From DASZZY01 sp036260395 (GTDB lineage: Bacteria > Actinomycetota > UBA4738 > CALAEC01): a stretch of DNA of 16,668 bases. Below the pieces are notes generated by a model, which worked only from the letters and a program-made list of their open reading frames with translations, was not told the origin of the DNA and made no database searches. The first letter of the stretch is position 1, and each line of letters opens with the position of its first letter. Positions 1 through 6,820 of this stretch are shown piece by piece. The translations under genes were made by a program, and so were the position numbers. Location of the stretch: contig DASZZY010000041.1 in assembly GCA_036260395.1 (NCBI GenBank), forward strand, positions 1 to 16,668. The letters run 5' to 3'.

Positions 1-2
1 TG

Positions 3-377
3 GCCGACGTCCGGACGCGGGCCCGCCACGCCACCGTGCTGGCCGCGGTCGAGGACGGCGAGGTGCTGGGCACCGTGACGGTCGAGCTCGACGGCCGGAT
101 CCCGGGCGGCCATCCGCGCGACCCGCTGGAACCCGACGAGGCCCACGTCCGGATGCTCGGCGTGCGCCCCGACGCCCGGCGCCGCGGCACCGGCCGGAGG
201 CTCATGGAGGCGGCCATCGAGGCCGCGCGACGGGCCGGAAAGCGCCGGCTGACGCTCAACACCACCGACGGCATGGCCGCCGCGAGGAAGATGTACGAGG
301 GGATGGGGTTCCGCCGCGGCCCGGACAAGGTCTGGGACGACGGGTTCCGCCTGCTGTCCTACGAGCTGGATCTCTAG
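3..377 (+). CDS. GNAT-family N-acetyltransferase, 5' end missing
   Basis: This is the C-terminal part of a GCN5-related acetyltransferase, which would move an acetyl group from acetyl-CoA to an unidentified amine. The frame is open from base 3, so the true start lies outside the window. A GTG at 36 falls in the middle of a beta-strand and is unlikely to be the start. About 124 residues are visible. The acetyl-CoA pyrophosphate loop (R-R-R-G-T-G-R-R, bases 175-198) follows the strand MLGVRP, and the helix after it (LMEAAIEAARRAGKRRLTL) and the terminal YEGMGFRR segment are typical of motifs A and B. The substrate cannot be deduced. Its TAG stop shares the bases CTAG with the stop of the convergent ABC exporter gene (4 bp overlap), leaving no room for a terminator between them. 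Confidence 0.85.
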   Translation, partial: ADVRTRARHATVLAAVEDGEVLGTVTVELDGRIPGGHPRDPLEPDEAHVRMLGVRPDARRRGTGRRLMEAAIEAARRAGKRRLTLNTTDGMAAARKMYEGMGFRRGPDKVWDDGFRLLSYELDL

Positions 378-2332
378 TTGATCTTCGCGTCGGTCGAGCG
401 GGGCACGACCCGGCCGGAGGCGAGGACCAGCCCGTCCTCGCACTCGGCCTCCACCTGCCCGCCGCGGAACTGCTCCTGGTAGAGCCGCGCGTACAGGCCG
501 CCGTGCCGCAGCAGCTCCGTGTGGGTCCCCCGCTCCACCACGCGGCCGCGGTCGAGGACGAAGATGACGTCCGCGGCCAGGATCGTGGAGAGCCGGTGGG
601 CGATGGCGATCGTGGTGCGCCCCGCCATCAGCGGCCGCAGGGCCTCCTGCACGAGGCGCTCGGAGGTGGTGTCCAGCGACGAGGTGGCCTCGTCGAGGAT
701 CAGGATGCGGGGGTCCTTGAGGACGACCCGGGCGATGGCCAGGCGCTGCTTCTCGCCGCCCGAGAGCCGGTACCCGCGCTCGCCGACGGTCGTGTCGTAG
801 CCGTCGGGCAGCTCGGCGATGCGCTCGTGGATGAAGGCGGCGCGGGCCGCCGCCTCGAGCTGCTCCTGGGTCGCGTCGGGGCGGCCGTACAGGAGGTTCT
901 CGCGCACCGTCGAGTGGAACAGGAACGTCTCCTGGGTGACGATCCCCATCATCTCGCCGAGGCTCTCGAGCTTGATGTCCCGGACATCGGCGCCGTCGAT
1001 CTCGACCGCGCCGCGCTGGACATCGTAGAACCGCGGGACGAGGTAGGTCATCGTCGTCTTCCCGGCGCCGCTGGGCCCCACGAGGGCGGCCAGCTGCCCG
1101 GGTTCGATCTCCAGGTCGACGTCCTCGAGCGTCCACTCCCGCGGGCGACGGTCGCCGTCCCCGGCCGCGGCGTCGGGGGGGCTGACCGGCGTGGCCTCCG
1201 GCGGACCGTCGTACCGGAACCACACGTTGCGGAACCGGATGCGCCCCTCCACGCGCTCCTTCGGCACGGCGCGGGCCCCGGGACGGTCCACGATCTCGTG
1301 CGGCATGTCGAGGTACTCGAAGACCCGGTCGAACAGCGCCATCGCGCTCTGGACCTCGACGCCGATCTCGAGCATCTGGCCCATCGGGAAGAACATCCGG
1401 CTCTGGAGCGTGGTAAAGGCCACCACCGTCCCCGCGGTGAGGACCGCCCTCCCGCCCCCGCTGTTGACCAGGCCGGCGACCAGGTACACGAGCGCCGGCG
1501 TGATCGAGAAGAACGCGTAGATCACGTTGGAGAAGGCCCGACCGATCATCTGCTGGCGGATCTGGAGCGCGGTGAGCCGCTCGTTCTCCCGCCGGAACCG
1601 CTGGATCTCGTGGTGCCGACGCCCGAAGGCCTTCGACAGCACCATGCCGGAGACCGACAGGGTCTCCTCCGCCACGGCCGAGATGTCGGCCATGCTCGAC
1701 TGCGTCGAGGCGGCCACCTGCTGCCGGGCCTTCCCGACCCGGCGCATCAGCCACAGGAAGAACGGCAGCGTGACGAACGAGAGCAGCGTCAGCTGCCACG
1801 ACAGGATGAGCATGGCCACGACGCTCGACAGGATCACGACCGAGTTCGACAAGATCGTGGAGGCGGTGTCGGTGACCACCACCTGGACGCCGCCGATGTC
1901 GTTGGCCAACCGGGACTGGATCTCGCCGGTCCGGGTTGTCGTGAAGAACCGGAGCGGCATCCCCTGGAGGTGCTCGTAGAGCGAGTTGCGCAGGTCCTGC
2001 ATGACCCGCTGGCCGACGAGGTTGGACAGGTAGGTGTGGTAGATCCCGAGCCCCGCGGCCGCGATCGGGATCAGGATCATCAGTCCGACCAGGCCGAGGA
2101 GCAGATCGAGCCGCACGCCGCCCGGCACGAACAGCGCGCGGTCGAAGATGATCTTGATGAGGATCGGGTTGACCACGCCGAGCATGGCCGCCAGCAGGAT
2201 CGCCGCCACGATGACCCGCACCGTGCGCTTGTAGGGCCGGAACGTGCCGGCCACGCGGCGGATCGTGCTGACCTTGACCGGCCCCGCGTCGGGGTCCGGG
2301 ATCGTCACGTGGAAGTGGGTTCCGCGCCGCAC
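374..2332 (-). CDS. ABC exporter, fused permease and ATPase (half-transporter)
   Basis: This 652-residue protein has the type IV ABC exporter layout. A six-helix transmembrane domain spans about residues 38-330 (hydrophobic stretches near 40-60, 77-97, 160-195 and 270-312) and is followed by a nucleotide-binding domain. The ATPase motifs are complete: A-loop Tyr374, Walker A GPSGAGKTT at 419-427, Q-loop Gln467, signature LSGGE at 523-527, Walker B ILILDE at 543-548 and switch His579. It should work as a dimer exporting a lipid, drug or peptide, but the substrate is unknown. A proline- and acid-rich insert at about 377-399 separates the A-loop from the next strand. The GTG start is favoured because a TATCCT hexamer lies 6 bases upstream, a leaderless arrangement. 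The gene lies 25 bp after the membrane-protein gene but seems to have its own promoter. Confidence 0.93.
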   Translation of the reverse strand: MRRGTHFHVTIPDPDAGPVKVSTIRRVAGTFRPYKRTVRVIVAAILLAAMLGVVNPILIKIIFDRALFVPGGVRLDLLLGLVGLMILIPIAAAGLGIYHTYLSNLVGQRVMQDLRNSLYEHLQGMPLRFFTTTRTGEIQSRLANDIGGVQVVVTDTASTILSNSVVILSSVVAMLILSWQLTLLSFVTLPFFLWLMRRVGKARQQVAASTQSSMADISAVAEETLSVSGMVLSKAFGRRHHEIQRFRRENERLTALQIRQQMIGRAFSNVIYAFFSITPALVYLVAGLVNSGGGRAVLTAGTVVAFTTLQSRMFFPMGQMLEIGVEVQSAMALFDRVFEYLDMPHEIVDRPGARAVPKERVEGRIRFRNVWFRYDGPPEATPVSPPDAAAGDGDRRPREWTLEDVDLEIEPGQLAALVGPSGAGKTTMTYLVPRFYDVQRGAVEIDGADVRDIKLESLGEMMGIVTQETFLFHSTVRENLLYGRPDATQEQLEAAARAAFIHERIAELPDGYDTTVGERGYRLSGGEKQRLAIARVVLKDPRILILDEATSSLDTTSERLVQEALRPLMAGRTTIAIAHRLSTILAADVIFVLDRGRVVERGTHTELLRHGGLYARLYQEQFRGGQVEAECEDGLVLASGRVVPRSTDAKIN

Positions 2333-2338
2333 GCAGCC

Positions 2339-2344
2339 AGGATA
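2339..2344 (-). promoter_or_regulatory. -10 element of a leaderless promoter for the ABC exporter
   Basis: On the minus strand TATCCT is followed by 6 bases and then the GTG start at 2332, so transcription should begin at or next to the start codon. No Shine-Dalgarno sequence is present. No good -35 hexamer is visible, and the element lies in the short gap after the preceding gene. Confidence 0.5.
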
Positions 2345-2357
2345 CGCCGGGGTCCGG

Positions 2358-2906
2358 CTATCGACCCGGCACGTTCACGAGCGCCCGGCCGAGGGAGAGC
2401 GTCGACCCCCGGGCGCTGATCTCCCGCTGCCGCCGCTCGATGTTGGCCCTCGTCGGCGCAGCGATCGCCAGGCCAAGGAGGCCGGCGACCATGCCGACGA
2501 GGTAAGGAGCAAGCGAATCGCCGACGAACGCCAAGGCGAACCCGGCCAGCGCGGGGACCTCGCTGGCGGCCAGCTTGAAGAAGAAGTTGGTTCGGTAGGA
2601 GTCGACCAATGCCCTCTCCGATGTGATGTCCAAGGGCCGGGCCGCCAGCCAGAGGTCGAGCACTAGCATGATCACCGAAAGATTTGCCACCCAGAGAACG
2701 AACATGCCCTCCACCGCGACGCCTGGGACGATGAAGGTAAGGACATGGACGTACAGGACCAGGGCCGTTACGAAGGCCATGTAGAGCAGGCGCAATGCTA
2801 TCAGCGCACTCCTACGAGCCGACGTGCGGACCTTCTTCGAGAACACCGCGAACGGGATCAGGACCTTGAACGCGGCACCCCAGCCGGGGTCGTCGTAGTC
2901 GATCAC
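2358..2906 (-). CDS. four-helix membrane protein of unknown function
   Basis: This 182-residue protein is not one I recognise. Hydrophobic segments at about 36-60, 64-87, 108-128 and 132-150 suggest four membrane helices, with a basic N-terminal region (KKVRTSARR) and a charged C-terminal tail (ANIERRQREI) that would be cytoplasmic. The frame stays open further upstream, but that part is an arginine-rich shadow of the UDG gene. The GTG start at 2906 is chosen because it overlaps the UDG stop as GTGA, which points to coupled translation. Codon use differs from the neighbours: AGG, AGT, ATA, TTG, GTA, CTA, GCA and AAT all appear, whereas adjacent genes almost always end codons in G or C. This could reflect horizontal origin or low expression. 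Nothing in the sequence links it to DNA repair beyond the overlap. Confidence 0.75.
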   Translation of the reverse strand: MIDYDDPGWGAAFKVLIPFAVFSKKVRTSARRSALIALRLLYMAFVTALVLYVHVLTFIVPGVAVEGMFVLWVANLSVIMLVLDLWLAARPLDITSERALVDSYRTNFFFKLAASEVPALAGFALAFVGDSLAPYLVGMVAGLLGLAIAAPTRANIERRQREISARGSTLSLGRALVNVPGR

Positions 2907-3586
2907 CCCGTCAGCTCCCGGGCCCGGACGAACACCGCGTCGAACATCGGCTCGGTCAGCGTCCCGGTGAACGTGTTCTGCTGACTCGGGTGATAGGAGC
3001 CCAGGAGGCGGTACGGGCCGACCTCGGCCTCGGCGCCGTGGCCGAACCTCGGCTTCGGCCTGGTCGCGTGGCCCAGGGCCGCGAGCGCCCGCAGCGCGGC
3101 GTCCCAGGCGAACGAACCGAGCGCCACGATGAGCCGGAGGTCGCGCAGGAGCTCGAGCTCGCGGACCAAGTATGGGAGGCAGTTGTCGCGCTCGTCCGGG
3201 GTCGGTCGGTTGGCCGGCGGCGCGCACCGCACCGCGGCCGCCACGTACACGCCCCTCAGGCGCAGGCCGTCATCCGGATGAACGGAATGGGGCTGGTTGG
3301 CGTACCCGGCGCGGTGCAGCGCCCGGTACAGCCAGTCGCCGGAGCGGTCGCCGGTGAAGATGCGCCCGGTCCGGTTCCCGCCGTCGGCGGCGGGCGCCAG
3401 TCCGACGACCAGCATGCGGGCGTCGGGGTCGCCGAATCCTGGGACCGGCCGGGACCAATACGTCCAGTCGGCGAACCGCCTCGGCGGGTGGCGGCCGGCC
3501 TGCTCTCGCCATGCCACCAACCGGGGACAGCGCGTGCACCGGATCACGTCCTCGGTGACGCGTGCCAGGCCGTGCGGATCCCCCAT
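2903..3586 (-). CDS. udgB: family 5 uracil-DNA glycosylase (UdgB type)
   Basis: This 227-residue enzyme should remove uracil, and probably other deaminated bases, from DNA to begin base excision repair. The iron-sulfur cysteines expected in family 4/5 enzymes are present: Cys17 and Cys20 (CTRC), Cys121 and Cys136. Motif 1 reads GLAPAADGGNRTGR (62-75) followed by FTGD (77-80), and motif 2 reads GSYHPSQQNTFTG (196-208). From memory the family has His where Asp68 stands in motif 1. The ATG at 3586 is preferred to upstream in-frame codons because the upstream stretch lies inside the maoC gene and reads as arginine/serine-rich nonsense. It starts 13 bp after the maoC stop and overlaps the next gene by GTGA, so it is probably part of the same transcript, although a link to carbon metabolism is not obvious. 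Confidence 0.9.
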   Translation of the reverse strand: MGDPHGLARVTEDVIRCTRCPRLVAWREQAGRHPPRRFADWTYWSRPVPGFGDPDARMLVVGLAPAADGGNRTGRIFTGDRSGDWLYRALHRAGYANQPHSVHPDDGLRLRGVYVAAAVRCAPPANRPTPDERDNCLPYLVRELELLRDLRLIVALGSFAWDAALRALAALGHATRPKPRFGHGAEAEVGPYRLLGSYHPSQQNTFTGTLTEPMFDAVFVRARELTG

Positions 3587-3599
3587 CGAGCCGCGAAGG

Positions 3600-4106
3600 C
3601 TATTCGGACTTCGGTTCCGGACGAGCGGGCTGCTCTTCGAGGGAACCGCTCTTGGGCACCAGCACCTTCCGTCGGAAGTACAGGACCTCGACGCCGTCCT
3701 GGTTGTAGCCGCGCGTCTCGACCGTGACGACGCCGCGGTCCGGCTTCGACGAGGACTCCTTCTTGTCGAGCACCGTCGTCTCCGCGTACAGGGTGTCACC
3801 GTGGAACATCGGCGCCGTGTGCTTCAGCGACTCGACCTCCAAGTTGGCGATGGCCTTGCCCGACACGTCGGGGACGCTCATCCCGAGGGCCAGCGAGTAC
3901 ACCAGGTTCCCCACGACGACGTTCCGCTTGAACTGGGTGGTCTCCTCCGCGTAGTGGGCGTTCGTGTGGAGCGGGTGGTGATTCCAGGTGATCGCGCAGA
4001 ACAGGTGGTCGTCGTACTCGGTGATCGTCTTCCCGGGCCAGTGCCGGTAGACGTCGCCCACCTCGAAGTCGTCGAAGTACCGCCCGAACGGTCTGGCCTC
4101 TCTCAT
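3600..4106 (-). CDS. MaoC-family hydratase, probable mesaconyl-CoA hydratase
   Basis: This 168-residue single hot-dog-fold protein belongs to the MaoC/R-hydratase superfamily. The active-site helix reads TWNHHPLHTN (40-49), with Asn42 where classical R-hydratases have Asp and His47 kept. That variation is familiar from mesaconyl-CoA hydratase-like members. In the ethylmalonyl-CoA pathway the enzyme hydrates mesaconyl-CoA to beta-methylmalyl-CoA. The proteobacterial enzyme is a double hot-dog of about 340 residues, so this is a half-size form, as I recall for the streptomycete cluster. The context supports the role: the order lyase, methylsuccinyl-CoA dehydrogenase, MaoC is the same as in that cluster. 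A good ribosome-binding site (GGAGGG, 4116-4121) lies 9 bases before the ATG. A generic enoyl-CoA hydratase remains possible. Confidence 0.85.
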   Translation of the reverse strand: MREARPFGRYFDDFEVGDVYRHWPGKTITEYDDHLFCAITWNHHPLHTNAHYAEETTQFKRNVVVGNLVYSLALGMSVPDVSGKAIANLEVESLKHTAPMFHGDTLYAETTVLDKKESSSKPDRGVVTVETRGYNQDGVEVLYFRRKVLVPKSGSLEEQPARPEPKSE

Positions 4107-4154
4107 CGCTTCGATCCCTCCGTCTGCTAGCGCGAACTCGCTGTGCGTTCTGGT

Positions 4155-5765
4155 TCAGGACCCTTCCGCCAGCCGGCGGGCGATGAGGCGGAGGCAGAGA
4201 ACCTCGTCGGCGCCCTCGAAGATCGATAGCACACGGGCATCGACGAAGTAGCGGCTCACCGCGTACTCCTCCGCGTAGCCCATCCCGCCGTGGATCTGCT
4301 GGGCCTCCCGCGTGACCCACTCGGCGGCTCGGCAGACGTAGGCCTTCACCATCGCCGCCTCGAGGGTGCCGGTGCCGGTGGCCATCCGCCGACCCACGTC
4401 GTAGGCCGTCTGACGTCCGGCCTGGACGAGGGCCGCCATGCGGGAGAGCTTCCACTTCGTGAGCTGGTACTCGCCGACGGGACGGCCGAACACGACCCGC
4501 TCCCGGGCGTAGTCCCGAGCGGCCTCGAAGGCCGCCTGCATGACACCGACGGCCCGGGCAGCCGTCTGAAGCCGGCCGTTCTCGAACCCCTCCATCGTCA
4601 GGTAGAAGCCCTTGCCCAGCCCTTCCTCGCCGCCCACGAGGTTGTCGGCAGGGACGACCCAGTCGTCGAAGGCGATCTCGTAGGAGTGCATCCCCCGGTA
4701 GCCGATCGTGTCGATCGTCCTGCCCTCCATGGTGCCGCCGCCGTCCTGCTCGAAGCGGAAGTGGTGCCCCGGTGCCTCGGGCTTGTCCACGACGAACAGC
4801 GACAGCCCCCGGTGGGCCTTGGACCGGTCGGGATCGGTGCGGGCCAACAGCATGAGGGCGTTGGCCCGGCCGGCGAAGGTGGCCCACGTCTTGACCCCCC
4901 GGATCTTCCACCCGCCCTCGACCGGCGTCGCCGGGACCGAGACGGCCGCCGCGTCCGACCCGAAGTCGGGCTCGGTGACGGTCACCGAGACCATCAGCTC
5001 GCCGCTGGCGATCCGCGGCAGCCACCGCTTCTTCTGCTCGTCGGTGCCGCCCTTGACGATGGCGCGGGTGAGGATCTCGGGGCGGGTGATGAGCGATCCC
5101 CCGATGCCGATGCTGCCCCGCGACAGCTCCTCGGTGGCCACGATCATGCCGAGGTAGTCGCTCTCGCCGCCCGAGGCGAGCCCGCCGTACTCCTCGGGGA
5201 CCGAGAGCCCGAAGCCCCCCAGCTCGGCCAGCCCCTTGATGACGTCCTCGGGGACGTCCTCGTTGCCGCGGTGGACGTGCTCGGCGACGGGGCGGATCTT
5301 GTCCTCCGTGAACCGCCGGAACGTCTCGCGGGCCATCTCGAACTCGTCGGGCAGGTGGGTGGGGCCCCCGCCCCGCTCGATGACCCGACCTCCCAGGGCC
5401 TCGATGAAGTCCGCGGCCCGGTGTTCCTGGACGAAGTCGTGGGCGGGCGCGAGTATGGCGGGGTCGACCCCCCACCACCCTTCCCGGCCCACGAGCCGGC
5501 CGACGAGATCGGCGACCGTGTCGGCGATGTAGAAGGACGCCAGCTCCGCCTCGAACTCTCCGCGTTCGGCGTACGCGAGCATCGTGCGGCAGCCCTGGAT
5601 GGCACTGGCCGCGTGGGCCAGGTCGTAGGCGAAGACCTGGTGGTCGTCGAGCCTGGCGATCGAGACCTTCCCGTCCTCGACCGTGACCTCGGAGAGGCGG
5701 CCGGTGGCCCGGTCGACCAGGGACGCGGCGGCGTCGACCGCTCCGCGGGCGGCTTCGAGTCTCAT
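4155..5765 (-). CDS. mcd: acyl-CoA dehydrogenase, probable (2S)-methylsuccinyl-CoA dehydrogenase
   Basis: This FAD enzyme of 536 residues is much longer than a usual acyl-CoA dehydrogenase (about 380). The acyl-CoA dehydrogenase core starts near residue 137, and an N-terminal helical extension of about 130 residues precedes it. That extension (including the segment DDHQVFAYDLAHAASA at 40-55) is the hallmark of methylsuccinyl-CoA dehydrogenase, which oxidises methylsuccinyl-CoA to mesaconyl-CoA. Core signatures include TEPDFGSD (264-271), RERVVFGRPV (421-430), QIHGGMGYAEE (490-500) and FEGAD (516-520), whose Glu517 lies at the usual catalytic-base position. The start ATG is 16 bp after the lyase stop, with no clear Shine-Dalgarno sequence, so translation may be coupled. 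The maoC gene follows after 48 bp. The assignment rests on the extension and the neighbours; substrate specificity cannot be read directly. Confidence 0.9.
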   Translation of the reverse strand: MRLEAARGAVDAAASLVDRATGRLSEVTVEDGKVSIARLDDHQVFAYDLAHAASAIQGCRTMLAYAERGEFEAELASFYIADTVADLVGRLVGREGWWGVDPAILAPAHDFVQEHRAADFIEALGGRVIERGGGPTHLPDEFEMARETFRRFTEDKIRPVAEHVHRGNEDVPEDVIKGLAELGGFGLSVPEEYGGLASGGESDYLGMIVATEELSRGSIGIGGSLITRPEILTRAIVKGGTDEQKKRWLPRIASGELMVSVTVTEPDFGSDAAAVSVPATPVEGGWKIRGVKTWATFAGRANALMLLARTDPDRSKAHRGLSLFVVDKPEAPGHHFRFEQDGGGTMEGRTIDTIGYRGMHSYEIAFDDWVVPADNLVGGEEGLGKGFYLTMEGFENGRLQTAARAVGVMQAAFEAARDYARERVVFGRPVGEYQLTKWKLSRMAALVQAGRQTAYDVGRRMATGTGTLEAAMVKAYVCRAAEWVTREAQQIHGGMGYAEEYAVSRYFVDARVLSIFEGADEVLCLRLIARRLAEGS

Positions 5766-5781
5766 GCCGGGCGCGCGATGC

Positions 5782-6744
5782 TCATCCGCCCCCCGATCCC
5801 GTGAACTCCTCCAACGACCTCGCGCGCGTCAGACCGGCGGCCCGGCCGCGGGCGACCAGCTGCTCGGCCATCTTCCGGCTGGCCTCGTCGATCATCTCGT
5901 TGCCGAACATCACCGCGCCGCGGCGCTCGACCTCCGTGGCGTGCCGGTAGGCCTCCAGCATGGCCTCCGCCTTGTCGAACTCCTCCTGGGACGGCGTGAA
6001 CACGTCGTTGAGGACATCGATCTGGCCCGGGTGGAGGGCCCACTTCCCGTCGTAGCCCAGGGCTCGGGCCCGGGTGGCCATCTCCCGGAACCCGTCGAGG
6101 TCCTTGATCAGGAGGTACGGGCCGTCGATGGCCTGGACCCCGGCGTGGCGGGCGGCGACGAGGATCGTCATCAGCACGTGGTGCCAGTGGTCCCCGGGGT
6201 ACCCGGGCATCGGGAGCCCCGCGGTGACCGTGGGAAGGCCCAGCGAGGCGCTCATGTCGGCTGGGCCGAAGATGAGCGTCTCGGTCCGGTCGCTGGCCGC
6301 GGCGATGTCGTGGATGTTGCGGAGCCCCGTGGCGGTCTCGATCTGGACCTCAAGCCCGATCCGCTTCTCGAGGCCGATGGTGTCCTCGACCATCCGTAGC
6401 AGGTTGTCGACGAACTGGACGTCGGAGGGGTGCTCGACCTTGGGGATCATCAGGCAGTCCAGGTACTGCCCCGCGCTCCCGACGACCTCCTGCACGTCGC
6501 CGGCGCACCACTTCGTATAGACGCCGTTCACCCGGACGACCACGGTCTTCCCCGACCAGTCCCCCTCCTTGAGGGCCTGCACCACGTTCCCGCGGGCCTC
6601 CTCCTTGGCGAGGGGGGCCACGGAGTCCTCGAGGTCCATGAACACCTCGTCGGCCGGCAGGCCCGGCGCCTTGGAGAGCATCTTGGGGCTCGACCCCGGG
6701 ACGGACAGGCACGACCGCCGGGGCCGGGTCACGCGTTCGGGCAT
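5782..6744 (-). CDS. mcl: CitE/HpcH-family CoA-ester lyase, probable malyl-CoA/beta-methylmalyl-CoA lyase
   Basis: This 320-residue TIM-barrel enzyme belongs to the HpcH/HpaI-CitE family. Visible active-site parts are DLEDSVAP (37-44), substrate-contacting Arg71 in RVNG, the magnesium ligands Glu136 (QIETATG) and Asp163 (FGPADMSASLG), and the C-terminal KWALHPGQID segment (234-243). The region around GYPGDHWHHVLMTILVAARH resembles actinobacterial Mcl-like proteins. The expected reaction is reversible cleavage of beta-methylmalyl-CoA to glyoxylate and propionyl-CoA, and perhaps malyl-CoA cleavage. The frame stays open far upstream, but the ATG at 6744 is fixed by a strong ribosome-binding site (GAGGAGG, 6753-6759) 8 bases away and by the typical N-terminus (RRSCLSVPGSSPKML). 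It appears to be the first gene of the mcl-mcd-maoC unit. Confidence 0.9.
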   Translation of the reverse strand: MPERVTRPRRSCLSVPGSSPKMLSKAPGLPADEVFMDLEDSVAPLAKEEARGNVVQALKEGDWSGKTVVVRVNGVYTKWCAGDVQEVVGSAGQYLDCLMIPKVEHPSDVQFVDNLLRMVEDTIGLEKRIGLEVQIETATGLRNIHDIAAASDRTETLIFGPADMSASLGLPTVTAGLPMPGYPGDHWHHVLMTILVAARHAGVQAIDGPYLLIKDLDGFREMATRARALGYDGKWALHPGQIDVLNDVFTPSQEEFDKAEAMLEAYRHATEVERRGAVMFGNEMIDEASRKMAEQLVARGRAAGLTRARSLEEFTGSGGG

Positions 6745-6779
6745 CTGGTGGTCCTCCTCGGGATGGACGGGGGAGCTCC

Positions 6780-6809
6780 ATCGTAGCCGCCGACCAGACC
6801 GGGCTCCAA
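6780..6809 (-). promoter_or_regulatory. candidate promoter of the mcl-mcd-maoC unit
   Basis: On the minus strand TTGGAG (6809-6804) and TACGAT (6785-6780) are separated by 18 bases. Transcription would start near 6773, giving a leader of about 30 nt that contains the lyase ribosome-binding site. It lies in the 76 bp gap after the coiled-coil gene. Confidence 0.45.
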
Positions 6810-6820
6810 CCGGCGCGGCG

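Noticed and set aside
503..2419. Long open frame on the plus strand opposite the ABC exporter
   Set aside because: Its translation is rich in Arg, Asp, His, Gly and Pro without domain features, while the minus strand gives a complete ABC exporter. It is a high-GC shadow frame.
3796..5478. Open frame overlapping mcd and maoC on the same strand
   Set aside because: It runs in a different frame from two clear enzymes and is dominated by Arg, Gly and Pro.
5762..5785. Seven-codon frame ending in ATGA at the mcd start
   Set aside because: It lies at the end of mcl and has no properly spaced ribosome-binding site. It may be chance; evidence is too thin to call a leader peptide.
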